This document shows, one piece after another, positions 1 through 5,595 of a stretch of 5,595 nt of DNA (position 1 is the stretch's first letter; the number at the start of each line of letters is the position of its first letter). A program made the translations under genes and the position numbers. Origin of the DNA: Candidatus Aminicenantota bacterium (lineage in GTDB: Bacteria; Acidobacteriota; Aminicenantia; Aminicenantales; JAFGAV01); contig VGJG01000137.1 in the NCBI GenBank assembly GCA_016867615.1, forward strand, positions 1-5,595, written 5' to 3'. The notes under the pieces are model-generated. The model saw only the letters and a program-made list of their open reading frames with translations. It made no database searches and was not told the origin of the DNA.

Positions 1-1196
1 GAGTTGAGCTGGGCTTCGGAGAAGAAGTACTTGTCCGGGTTCTCCAAGATGTCCGCTTTCAGCGGCGGGAATTCGGCGGCGAAGGTCTCTTCTTGAAACA
101 TCCCCCACAGGGCTTGGCCCACTGAGATCTTGCCGGTGTGGATCAGGTAGAGATGCTCGATGGAGATCCGCTGCCCGTTGGGATTGATGCCGGGGCTGCC
201 TGCCAGCTGGGGGAACTTGGCCGGCAGGGTGTACTCCGCGACTATCTGGTCGAACGTCTTGCCCGCCCGGATCATGGCGGGCACGTCGGCCAGCAGGGCC
301 TGCAGGTAGTCGAAGCGGGAGCGGAAACCCGCGGCGCTGAGCTCGCCGTTCCAATGGCCGGGGACGTAGAGCTTGATCTCGCCCCCGCGGTCGAGCAGGG
401 CCTGCCAGTTCCGAACCAGCACGGGATAGTCGGCCGTCTCGCCCGAGTGGACGGCGAAGGTGGCCAGGCAGCCGGGCGTGTCGGTGAGCCACTTGTCGCA
501 CATCATGTCGCCGGTGAACAGAATCCCCTTCTGCCGGGCGAAGATGAGAATGTCGCTCTTGGTGTGGGTGCCGCCGGCCTGGTACAGCTCGAAGGCGACG
601 TCGCCGCAGTCCAGGGTCATCGTGTCGGTGAACGTCTTGGTGGGGAAGGTGGGCGCGGGGTTCATTTTCAAAAATTCGACGGACAGGGTATTGATGATGA
701 TCCGCTCCTCGGCGGCCGCTTTCTTTCCCTCGTCCAGTGTTCCCGACGCGATCTGGTCCTTCTGGCGCTGGATGTCCTCGATGCGCCAGGTGATCCCCTG
801 CGCGCGATGGCCCGCATCATCCCGCATCATCTCCGCCACGCGCTCGTGGGCGACGATCTGGCAGTCGGCGTAGACGCCGTTGCCGTTGGTGTGGTCGGCG
901 TGGCCGTGGGTGTTGATGAGGTACTTGAAGTCGCCCCGCCCGAGCTCCCGGGCGATGACCTTGCGGAACGCCTGGTCCAGCTTGGGAATGTCGGTGGTGT
1001 CAATGACCACGATTCCCTCCCGGGTGGCGACGGCGCACACGGCGGTGGACGAGACATGGTCGCCCACCCACAGGCGGACGACGCCCGGCGCGAGCTGTTT
1101 CACGTGCAGGGGCAGTCCCTCGACGGTTTCGCCCGCGCAGGCCAGGCCCGCCAGGGCCGCCAGCAAGGCCGTCACAACAACCGATCGATGCAGCAT
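1..1196 (-). CDS. Secreted metallo-beta-lactamase-fold hydrolase (3' end outside window)
   Basis: Seen: 398 codons are open from ATG 1196 to the left edge, with no stop reached. An AGGAGG ribosome site lies 6 nt upstream. Residues 1-21 form a Sec signal peptide: Arg4, a hydrophobic core at 6-19, and an Ala-Cys-Ala cleavage site at 19-21. The mature protein has the metallo-beta-lactamase signature HGHADH (His97, His99, Asp101, His102), then His211 in GGTHTKSD, Asp230 in FTGD and His281 in VPGH. That is a complete binuclear metal site. Residues 130-180 are an extra, mostly charged segment before the second half of the fold, and about 300-398 is a C-terminal extension. Known: enzymes with this layout are zinc hydrolases with many substrates. 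Inferred: a periplasmic or lipid-exposed hydrolase, substrate unknown. Nothing points specifically to beta-lactam resistance. It is the last visible gene of the minus-strand cluster, 50 nt after the mini-protein gene. Confidence 0.9.
   Translation of the reverse strand, partial: MLHRSVVVTALLAALAGLACAGETVEGLPLHVKQLAPGVVRLWVGDHVSSTAVCAVATREGIVVIDTTDIPKLDQAFRKVIARELGRGDFKYLINTHGHADHTNGNGVYADCQIVAHERVAEMMRDDAGHRAQGITWRIEDIQRQKDQIASGTLDEGKKAAAEERIIINTLSVEFLKMNPAPTFPTKTFTDTMTLDCGDVAFELYQAGGTHTKSDILIFARQKGILFTGDMMCDKWLTDTPGCLATFAVHSGETADYPVLVRNWQALLDRGGEIKLYVPGHWNGELSAAGFRSRFDYLQALLADVPAMIRAGKTFDQIVAEYTLPAKFPQLAGSPGINPNGQRISIEHLYLIHTGKISVGQALWGMFQEETFAAEFPPLKADILENPDKYFFSEAQLN
811..830. repeat. Tandem 10-bp direct repeat within the secreted hydrolase gene
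   Basis: The 10-mer cccgcatcat occurs twice back to back. It lies in codons for residues 123-129 (Met-Met-Arg-Asp-Asp-Ala-Gly) of the secreted hydrolase. The unit is not a multiple of three, so gain or loss of a copy would shift the frame. The present state keeps the frame open. Confidence 0.6.
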
Positions 1197-1202
1197 GGTC
1201 TT

Positions 1203-1208
1203 CCTCCT
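1203..1208 (-). promoter_or_regulatory. Shine-Dalgarno site of the secreted hydrolase
   Basis: A perfect AGGAGG on the minus strand lies 6 nt before ATG 1196. It fixes the start of the metallo-hydrolase and directly follows the T-run of the hairpin at 1211-1239, so a folded leader could affect access to it. Confidence 0.75.
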
Positions 1209-1210
1209 CT

Positions 1211-1239
1211 AAAAAAATTTCCGATGTATGCGCATCCGA
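1211..1239 (-). terminator. Hairpin plus T-run: possible intrinsic terminator or attenuator
   Basis: Read on the minus strand, TCGGATG (1239-1233), a 6-nt loop (CGCATA) and CATCGGA (1226-1220) form a 7-bp stem with one internal G-G mismatch. AA and seven T residues follow (1219-1211). It lies 7 nt after the stop of the mini-protein gene and just before the ribosome site of the hydrolase gene. The stem is short and not very GC-rich, so termination is probably partial at best. It could lower expression of the last gene relative to the upstream ones, or it could be chance in an AT-rich gap. Confidence 0.35.
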
Positions 1240-1246
1240 TCACCGC

Positions 1247-1519
1247 TCATTTTTGCCGGAACGGGACCGGCGGTCGGATGATCTCGGCCGAAACCCAGCA
1301 GATATTCCCGTCCCTCGTAAAGAACAATTTGGCCTGAGGGCCATCCTTGGAGACGATCCCCGGCGCGAAAACCTCCGGCGTCATGCCCGGCGGCTTCTGA
1401 CCGAGGTAAGGTCCCTTAAGCCTCGGAACATCTTCCTGCCGCGCCATGGCGACGGCCCCCCAGGCGATCAAGCAGACGATTAAAAGCGCGCCCGAGGAAT
1501 TCCATCGGTTTCTCTTCAC
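1247..1519 (-). CDS. Exported 90-residue mini-protein, truncated PD40-propeller paralogue
   Basis: Seen: GTG start at 1519, 10 nt after the stop of the ankyrin-propeller gene. The ribosome site is weak (AAGAAG). Residues 1-26 are a signal peptide: Lys/Arg at 2-5, hydrophobic core 11-22, Ala-Met-Ala cleavage at 24-26. Residues 31-57 match residues 321-347 of the upstream gene product at 18 of 27 positions, around LKG.YLGQ.PPG..PE.F.PGI. One blade-like strand (KLFFTRDGNICW, 64-75) follows, and the protein ends after a Pro-rich tail at 90. Known: this entry motif normally opens a full WD40-like PD40 propeller of several hundred residues. Inferred: either a degenerate remnant of a duplicated propeller gene or a short secreted protein that kept only the entry segment. 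The intact signal peptide and operon position favour expression, but function is unknown. Confidence 0.65.
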   Translation of the reverse strand: MKRNRWNSSGALLIVCLIAWGAVAMARQEDVPRLKGPYLGQKPPGMTPEVFAPGIVSKDGPQAKLFFTRDGNICWVSAEIIRPPVPFRQK

Positions 1520-1529
1520 GGAAACTTCT

Positions 1530-3341
1530 TCATTTCCCCGGCCGGAGCTTTTCGATGACGTCGGCGCGGGCCCAGTAGGCGTGGCTCTCGCCGTCGCGCT
1601 GGCTGAGGAAGAAGAGATACTTGCCGTCAGCCGTGACGATCGGGCAGAGCTCGATCGAGGGGCTGTTGACCTCCGGGCCGAGGTTGACGGGCTCGGACCA
1701 GGCGCCGTCCGCCCCGCGGAAGCTCACCCAGAGGTCGTACTGCCGCGAAAAGAGGAGATAGCTTCCGTCGGGCGCGATGAAGGGGCTTTCCTCCCCGGCC
1801 GCGGAATTGACGGGCGGGCCCGCGTTGACCGGCTTTTCGTATTTTCCGTCGACGAAACGAGCCACATAAATATCGTTCATGCCCAAGCCGCCCGGCGCGT
1901 TCCCGGCGAAATAGACGTCGCCCTTCCTGTCCAGGGAGAATTCCCAGTGCATATTGAGCGAGTTGACGTTGGGATCGAGCGGCCGCGGCTCGGACCAGCC
2001 GCCGTCGGTCCTGTCGACCAACCAGATCTTCTCGCTTCCCATCTGCGTTTCGCCCGGCAGAGGGCGGCGGGAGATGAAATACATCCGCTTGCCGTCCCCG
2101 GAAAAGAAGGGAACATCGTCCTGGCCGTTCGGCCCGGAGAACGGCGCCCAGGCGGGCGGCGTCCAGCGCCCGTTGATGCGCTTCATCATCAGCAAGCCGC
2201 CCCGGCTATAGATCTCCCCGGGAAATTCCACCATGGGCGCCCAAGTGACCTCGTTTCCGTCCGGTGTAAAGACCGCCGTGCTGTGAATCCCCCAGATTGA
2301 AGAGATGATGCCCGGGCCGAACAATTCGGGCTTGTCGCCCGGCGGCGTTTGACCGAGATAGTCTCCCTTGAGGAGGGGAAACTGGATTTCCGACTTGTCG
2401 GCGCCTTTCTCGGCCAGGAGCGCGGATACGGCCTCCATGTTCCTTTCCTGGGCGACGTTATAAGCCGTTTGGCCCATGATCGTCCGGGTATTGAGGGGAG
2501 CCTCTTTCTCGATGAGGATCCGGGCGGCGTCGGTCCGGCCGTCGCGGGCGGCATAGTGCAGAGGCGTCCAGCCGAACCGGTCGGGCTTGGCCGCGTCAAA
2601 CCCTTTTTCCAGGAGGAAGCCCACGATCTCCGCGGACCCGCCCGCCGCGGCGGACTGGAGGAGCCAGCCGCCTGTCGGGTCGACGGTTTTCAGGTCCCGC
2701 CCCCCGTCGGTCAGGCGATTGAAGAGCGCGACCAAGCCGTTGGAAACGGACTGGGAGAGCATCATCCCCCACTGCCGGCCTTCCCTCGGCACGGCCGCTC
2801 CTTTTTCGAGGAGCAGGTCGATGAAATCGGCCTTGCCCCGCCAGGCGGCGAGCTCGAGCGCCGTCGAGCCGAACTTGTCGGCGGCGTTGACGTCCGCGCC
2901 GGCTTCGATCAGGACCCGGCCCGTCTCCGCCTGTCCGCGCTCCCGGGCGCAGTGGATGAGGGCCGTGCGCTGATAGTCGCATCTCGCCTCCAGGGCGGCT
3001 CCCCGCGCCAGGAGCGCGGCCGTCGCAAGTTTATTGTTGTTCTGCGCCGCGACGTGGAGCGGCGTCAAGCCTCTCTGGCCAGGGGCATCGATCTTGGCTC
3101 CCTTGTCGAGGAGAAAGTTGACAAGCTCGACACTTCCACCATAAGCGGCATAATGGAGGAGGGTATTGCCGTCGCTGCCGCGCGCTTCGACGAGCTGCGG
3201 AGATTTTTCGATCAAGGCCTTGACGGCGGCGACATCCCCCTTGCGCAGGAGGTCGAAGACCTCCTGAGACTGGGCGAAGGCCGAGAAGGCCGACAGCAAA
3301 ACAAACAAACTCAGGATCAACGGAACGGCTGTTTTTCGCAC
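1530..3341 (-). CDS. Exported ankyrin-repeat and PD40 beta-propeller fusion protein
   Basis: The frame stays open upstream to 3599, but GTG 3341 is the preferred start: AAGGAG lies 6 nt before it and it gives a clean signal peptide (Arg2-Lys3, hydrophobic 5-19, Ala-Phe-Ala cleavage at 21-23). ATG 3368 would only lengthen the n-region by nine residues. The product is 603 residues. Residues 24-315 hold about eight or nine ankyrin repeats, with cores at 59-66 (NTLLHYAA), 93-99 (TPLHVAA), 126-132, 160-166 and 259-265 (TPLHYAA). The unit near 190-220 is degenerate. Residues 321-347 are the YLGQ.PPG entry motif. A PD40/WD40-like propeller follows, with blade strands near 358-367, 412-422, 469-478, 521-531 and 569-578 (pattern F..DG..[IVML].[FW]). 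Known: both modules bind proteins or ligands and are not catalytic. Inferred: a periplasmic scaffold or sensor working with the flanking hydrolases. It starts 31 nt after the membrane hydrolase gene. Partner unknown. Confidence 0.88.
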   Translation of the reverse strand: MRKTAVPLILSLFVLLSAFSAFAQSQEVFDLLRKGDVAAVKALIEKSPQLVEARGSDGNTLLHYAAYGGSVELVNFLLDKGAKIDAPGQRGLTPLHVAAQNNNKLATAALLARGAALEARCDYQRTALIHCARERGQAETGRVLIEAGADVNAADKFGSTALELAAWRGKADFIDLLLEKGAAVPREGRQWGMMLSQSVSNGLVALFNRLTDGGRDLKTVDPTGGWLLQSAAAGGSAEIVGFLLEKGFDAAKPDRFGWTPLHYAARDGRTDAARILIEKEAPLNTRTIMGQTAYNVAQERNMEAVSALLAEKGADKSEIQFPLLKGDYLGQTPPGDKPELFGPGIISSIWGIHSTAVFTPDGNEVTWAPMVEFPGEIYSRGGLLMMKRINGRWTPPAWAPFSGPNGQDDVPFFSGDGKRMYFISRRPLPGETQMGSEKIWLVDRTDGGWSEPRPLDPNVNSLNMHWEFSLDRKGDVYFAGNAPGGLGMNDIYVARFVDGKYEKPVNAGPPVNSAAGEESPFIAPDGSYLLFSRQYDLWVSFRGADGAWSEPVNLGPEVNSPSIELCPIVTADGKYLFFLSQRDGESHAYWARADVIEKLRPGK

Positions 3342-3347
3342 GATATT

Positions 3348-3353
3348 CTCCTT
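3348..3353 (-). promoter_or_regulatory. Shine-Dalgarno site deciding the GTG start of the ankyrin-propeller gene
   Basis: AAGGAG on the minus strand lies 6 nt before GTG 3341. The in-frame ATG at 3368 has no comparable site, only a weak TAAGTGA next to the previous stop codon. The site therefore favours GTG 3341. Confidence 0.65.
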
Positions 3354-3372
3354 CACGATTCGTTTCATCGAA

Positions 3373-4413
3373 TCACTTAGCGATCTTGCCTTTTTCGTAG
3401 ATGAATTTCTGCCCCATGGCCATGGGGACATGAACGGGCAGGGCGGGGAAGCAGGCCTGCATGGCCTTCTGGAAATCAAGATACCTTGTGTTTCCTGCCT
3501 GGCCGTGCATGGGGAAGGCGGCCCGGACACGGAACTTGCCGAAGAAATCCAGGTTCTGAATCGTGTATTTCTGACCTTCCTCAAAAACGGGAAAGACAAA
3601 GGCCAGGTCGATGGACTCGGTCTTCGTTCTCAAATAATCATTCTCGGAAATCGCGTCGTCGGGCCGGCAGTCGCCGTTGTGGTAGATGACCAGCCCGTCC
3701 GCTTTGACCAGCCAGGCGACCTCGGGGACTCCGGAGTGATGGGAATTGATCGTGGCGATTTCCAGTCCGTCCGTCTTGAGCTCGGCCCTGGGGCCGACGA
3801 GATAATGAAAGGAAGGGTCCTCCGCCGCCCGCCAGCCGAAATAATAGCCGATGTCCGGGACGGCCTCCCGCCAGCCGAAGATCACCGGGTCGAAGTGGTC
3901 GTCATGGGAGTGTGAGACGAAGACGCGGACTTTCAAGCCCGCGATTTCAGCCGGGTCGACCCATCCGTCGGACAGGGACGGTTGCGCCGGCTTGGACTTG
4001 GACTGCTGTCCGTCGCGCTTCTCCTGGTAATCGAAAATCAGCAGATGGTTTCGGGTCCGAACCGCGAAGCCGCAATGGCCCAGGTACCAGACGAACGCCC
4101 CGCCCGCGGGCGGGGCCTCGGGCATTGCGGAGTCAAGGGATAACAGCGCCGCGGCTTCCTCAGTTCCGGGCGACCGAACATCTCCCGCTCTGAGAAACAA
4201 CGAAAACAAAACAAAGAGCATGACAGCCAGAATCAGAATCTTTATCAGCCGGCGCGAGATGAACAAGTCGCTCTTGGGCCTCTCGTTCGGTCTGACGGAA
4301 GCATAGATGAGGCAGCTCTCGACCGGGGCGATATAGGCATGGAGGGTTTGGGCCCCGGCATTGATCGGCGCGGCCGGGCTTTTTCTCCTGACTGACTTCC
4401 TCGTTATCCGCAA
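3373..4413 (-). CDS. Membrane-anchored UlaG-type metallo-beta-lactamase-fold hydrolase
   Basis: Seen: 346 residues from TTG 4413, which has GGAG 9 nt upstream. A hydrophobic segment at 56-75, preceded by Arg54-Arg55, looks like a signal anchor or signal peptide. The catalytic domain covers about 105-346: WYLGHCGF (109-116), the metal motif HSHDDH (His168, His170, Asp172, His173), His225/His226 in NSHHSG, Asp248 in NGD and His303 in FPMHG. This is a complete site for the UlaG/Lactamase_B_2-like branch, whose members hydrolyse lactones, phosphodiesters or N-acyl-phosphatidylethanolamine-type lipids. The substrate here cannot be told. Start is uncertain: TTG 4266 gives a conventional signal peptide (MFISRRLIK...) but a poor ribosome site, and ATG 4221 lies inside the hydrophobic stretch. 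Third-codon GC stays high (roughly 75-80 percent by eye) through residues 1-49, so the longer form is kept. First gene of the cluster. Confidence 0.85.
   Translation of the reverse strand: MRITRKSVRRKSPAAPINAGAQTLHAYIAPVESCLIYASVRPNERPKSDLFISRRLIKILILAVMLFVLFSLFLRAGDVRSPGTEEAAALLSLDSAMPEAPPAGGAFVWYLGHCGFAVRTRNHLLIFDYQEKRDGQQSKSKPAQPSLSDGWVDPAEIAGLKVRVFVSHSHDDHFDPVIFGWREAVPDIGYYFGWRAAEDPSFHYLVGPRAELKTDGLEIATINSHHSGVPEVAWLVKADGLVIYHNGDCRPDDAISENDYLRTKTESIDLAFVFPVFEEGQKYTIQNLDFFGKFRVRAAFPMHGQAGNTRYLDFQKAMQACFPALPVHVPMAMGQKFIYEKGKIAK
4097..4116. repeat. 20-bp perfect GC palindrome inside the membrane hydrolase gene
   Basis: GCCCCGCCCG and its exact reverse complement abut with no spacer. The site falls in the codons for the Ala-Pro-Pro-Ala-Gly-Gly-Ala linker between the membrane segment and the catalytic domain. 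The Pro (CCN) and Gly (GGN) codons facing each other largely explain the symmetry, so a regulatory role is not assumed. It could still form a strong RNA hairpin. Confidence 0.6.
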
Positions 4414-4485
4414 AAGGATACGCTCCGTCTGATGTGTTTATTTCAAGAAACGTGCCAAGCGCCCCCTTCAGCGCAGGTCTCATTA

Positions 4486-4514
4486 TTAGTAACTTATTAC
4501 CAAAAAAATCTCAA
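4486..4514 (-). promoter_or_regulatory. Candidate promoter of the minus-strand operon
   Basis: On the minus strand TTGAGA (4514-4509), a 17-nt spacer and TACTAA (4491-4486) lie in the AT-rich part of the divergent intergenic region. Transcription would start near 4479 and leave a leader of about 65 nt before TTG 4413. The -35 box is good and the -10 box is only half-matched. The overlapping TAATAAT is a better -10 by sequence but sits 20 nt from the -35. Confidence 0.4.
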
Positions 4515-4585
4515 GGGGGCCGCGGCGGAGTCGGATGGTGTCAAAAAACTTTACAGGCATCGCGGAGCGGCGCCCTCCCCGCGCC

Positions 4586-4615
4586 TTGACGGTCGCGCAA
4601 GCCTTCCGTTATCCT
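4586..4615 (+). promoter_or_regulatory. Candidate sigma70-type promoter of the DUF1538 pair
   Basis: TTGACG (4586-4591) is followed after 17 nt by TTATCC, or after 18 nt by TATCCT ending at 4615. Predicted transcription starts near 4621, about 22 nt before ATG 4643, with the ribosome site between. It also argues against the longer reading frame that starts upstream at 4535. Confidence 0.55.
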
Positions 4616-4642
4616 GCAGCCGGGAAGACAGGCGGAGGAGGA

Positions 4643-5326
4643 ATGAAAGACACGCTCCGAGAGACGCTCCAGGCCGTGATGCCCCTGGCGGCGCTCGTGC
4701 TCGTCTTCCAGGCCGCGGTCCTGTCCATGCCCGCGGCGGTCATCGTCCGCTTCCTCGTCGGGACGGTCATGGTCACGGCGGGGCTGTTTCTTTTCCTGCA
4801 AGGCGTCCGGACGAGCCTCTTGCCCATCGGGCGGGCCATCGGCGCCGAGATGCCGAAGCGGGTCTCCTTCGGCGTCCTCCTCGTCCTGGCCTTCGCCCTC
4901 GGGTTCGCCGCCACCGTGGCCGAGCCCGACGTCCGGGTCCTGGCCTACCAGGTGGACATCGTCTCCGGAGGAGAGATCGGCCGCGGAATCCTCATCCTTT
5001 CCGTGGCCCTGGGCGTGGGCGTCTCGGTCAGCCTGGCCATGCTGCGCATTTTTCTCGGCGTGCCCATCGCCTGGATCCTGGGCGTCGGCTATGTCGCCGT
5101 CCTGGTCCTTTCGTTCTTCGTGCCGGCTCATTTCGTGCCCGTGGCCTTCGACGCCGGCGGGGTGACGACGGGTCCGGTGACCGTGCCGTTCATCCTGTCC
5201 CTGGGAATCGGCGTCGTCTCCGTCCTGGGCGGCAAGTCGGCCCTGGCCGACGGGTTCGGGATCGTGGGCCTCGCCTCGATCGGCCCGGTCGTGGGCGTCA
5301 TGCTGCTGGGGATATTCTACGGATGA
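4643..5326 (+). CDS. DUF1538-family integral membrane protein, first subunit
   Basis: Seen: 227 residues from ATG 4643, preceded by GGAGGAGG (4634-4641). The frame is open back to 4535, but that stretch contains the promoter and has no ribosome site. Hydrophobic segments lie near 11-30, 33-54, 75-93, 114-135, 139-160, 178-196 and 205-225, so about seven membrane spans. Recognisable family motifs are FLFLQGV..SLLPIG (49-63), FAATVAEPDV (88-97) and FDAGGVTTGPVTVPF (169-183). Known: DUF1538 (PF07556) proteins are membrane proteins of unknown function, often encoded as adjacent or fused pairs. From memory, some lie next to PII-like regulators; none is visible here. Inferred: a transporter-like subunit. 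The conserved acidic and Gly-Thr loops between spans may line a substrate path. Its stop overlaps the start of its paralogue (ATGA), which implies translational coupling and an equal-dose complex. Confidence 0.85.
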   Translation: MKDTLRETLQAVMPLAALVLVFQAAVLSMPAAVIVRFLVGTVMVTAGLFLFLQGVRTSLLPIGRAIGAEMPKRVSFGVLLVLAFALGFAATVAEPDVRVLAYQVDIVSGGEIGRGILILSVALGVGVSVSLAMLRIFLGVPIAWILGVGYVAVLVLSFFVPAHFVPVAFDAGGVTTGPVTVPFILSLGIGVVSVLGGKSALADGFGIVGLASIGPVVGVMLLGIFYG

Positions 5327-5595
5327 AAGACCTGCTCGCCTTCCTGGACGTCGGCGGCACGGCCCTCGAGGTCCTGGCGGCTCTGGCGCCTCTCGTCCTT
5401 TTCTACGCCGTCTTCGAGGCGGCCTACCTCCGGTCCCCCCTCCGGCTGCTGGCCCGCACGGCGGGCGGCCTGGGGCTGACGTACGCCGGGCTCGTCCTCT
5501 TCCTCCAGGGGGTCAAGGTCGGGTTCCTGCCCGTGGGCGCCGAGATGGGCAAAGCCCTGGGCGGCCTCGACGCGCAATGGGTCCTCGTCCCCTTC
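5323..5595 (+). CDS. DUF1538-family membrane protein, second subunit (3' end outside window)
   Basis: Seen: 91 codons from ATG 5323 to the right edge with no stop. The start overlaps the previous stop as ATGA, and GGGGA at 5308-5312 may serve as a ribosome site. Two hydrophobic segments (about 14-36 and 46-66) are visible. The motif GLVLFLQGVKVGFLPVG (56-72) matches GLFLFLQGVRTSLLPIG in the first protein at about two thirds of positions, and E32-A33-A34 parallels Q23-A24-A25. Known: paired DUF1538 genes are common. Inferred: the partner half of a heteromeric membrane protein arising from an old gene duplication. The motifs that would confirm the family further lie outside the window. Function and substrate are unknown. 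Confidence 0.8.
   Translation, partial: MKDLLAFLDVGGTALEVLAALAPLVLFYAVFEAAYLRSPLRLLARTAGGLGLTYAGLVLFLQGVKVGFLPVGAEMGKALGGLDAQWVLVPF

Larger units (their letters stand above)
4414..4642. other. Divergent intergenic region with AT-rich patch
   Basis: This 229-bp spacer separates the two gene groups. Positions 4481-4510 are strongly AT-rich against the GC-rich background, with TAATAA-like words and a run of seven A (T on the minus strand). Candidate promoters face left (4514-4486) and right (4586-4615). No operator-like long inverted repeat and no riboswitch-like structure was recognised. Short open frames through the region (from 4483 on the minus strand, from 4535 on the plus strand) lack ribosome sites or collide with better genes. 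Confidence 0.6.

Noticed and set aside
1..1196. Annotation as a beta-lactam resistance enzyme
   Set aside because: The fold and metal ligands are shared by many hydrolases. No class B1-B3 specific features beyond the common motif are visible, so only a generic hydrolase call is supported.
138..1337. 399-codon open frame on the plus strand
   Set aside because: It is antisense to the secreted hydrolase, whose frame has a signal peptide, all zinc ligands and a perfect ribosome site. The plus-strand product has no recognisable domain and arises from the GC-rich codon pattern.
1446..2300. 284-codon open frame on the plus strand
   Set aside because: It is antisense to the propeller domain, and no domain or ribosome site was recognised.
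2349..3380. 343-codon open frame on the plus strand
   Set aside because: It is antisense to the ankyrin repeats; its repetitive Gly/Arg-rich product mirrors the repeat codons and lacks any family signature.
3342..3599. Upstream extension of the ankyrin-propeller frame to 3599
   Set aside because: It overlaps the 3' part of the membrane hydrolase gene, encodes Pro/Ser/Arg-rich shadow sequence and would bury the signal peptide. GTG 3341 has a canonical ribosome site.
4160..4483. 107-codon minus-strand frame starting at 4483
   Set aside because: It overlaps the hydrolase start in another frame, has no clear ribosome site, and its start lies within the candidate -10 region of the operon promoter.
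4539..4544. Exact TTGACA on the minus strand as a -35 box
   Set aside because: The sequence 17 nt downstream is GC-only, with no -10 element.
4535..4642. N-terminal extension of the first DUF1538 gene
   Set aside because: The segment contains the best promoter in the window and no ribosome site. ATG 4643 has a strong site and matches the expected family start.
4541..5131. 196-codon minus-strand frame rich in Asp, Gly and His
   Set aside because: It is the antisense shadow of hydrophobic membrane codons in the DUF1538 gene.
1..5595. tRNA, rRNA, CRISPR, insertion sequence or attachment site
   Set aside because: No cloverleaf with a CCA-type end, no spaced repeats, no transposase frame and no terminal inverted repeats were found by eye on either strand.

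Overview
The window is GC-rich bacterial DNA carrying six protein genes in two divergent groups. No RNA genes, transposons, CRISPR arrays or phage genes are visible. The style of the genes (Sec-exported proteins, a PD40-type propeller with a 'YLGQ.PPG..PE.F.PGI' entry motif, metallo-beta-lactamase-fold enzymes) would suit an environmental diderm such as an Acidobacteriota/Aminicenantes-like lineage. That guess rests on remembered family style, not on any marker gene, and is weak.

Left three quarters, minus strand, read from about 4413 down to 1: four genes in tight head-to-tail order. They are (i) a membrane-anchored UlaG-type metallo-beta-lactamase-fold hydrolase (4413-3373); (ii) an exported ankyrin-repeat/PD40 beta-propeller fusion (3341-1530); (iii) a 90-residue exported mini-protein that copies the propeller entry motif of gene ii and then stops (1519-1247); (iv) a secreted metallo-beta-lactamase-fold hydrolase with all zinc ligands (1196 to beyond the left edge). 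Gaps are 31, 10 and 50 nt, so an operon is likely. A hairpin plus T-run sits in the 50-nt gap before gene iv and could attenuate it. All four products carry an export signal or membrane anchor, so the cluster appears to work in the envelope or periplasm. Two of the four are probable zinc hydrolases of unknown substrate, and the other two are propeller/ankyrin proteins that probably bind something.

A 229-bp divergent intergenic region (4414-4642) holds an AT-rich patch and plausible sigma70-type promoters facing both ways.

Right end, plus strand: two DUF1538-family membrane proteins overlap by an ATGA stop/start (4643-5326, and 5323 to beyond the right edge). They are recognisably related to one another and probably act as a two-subunit membrane protein of unknown substrate.
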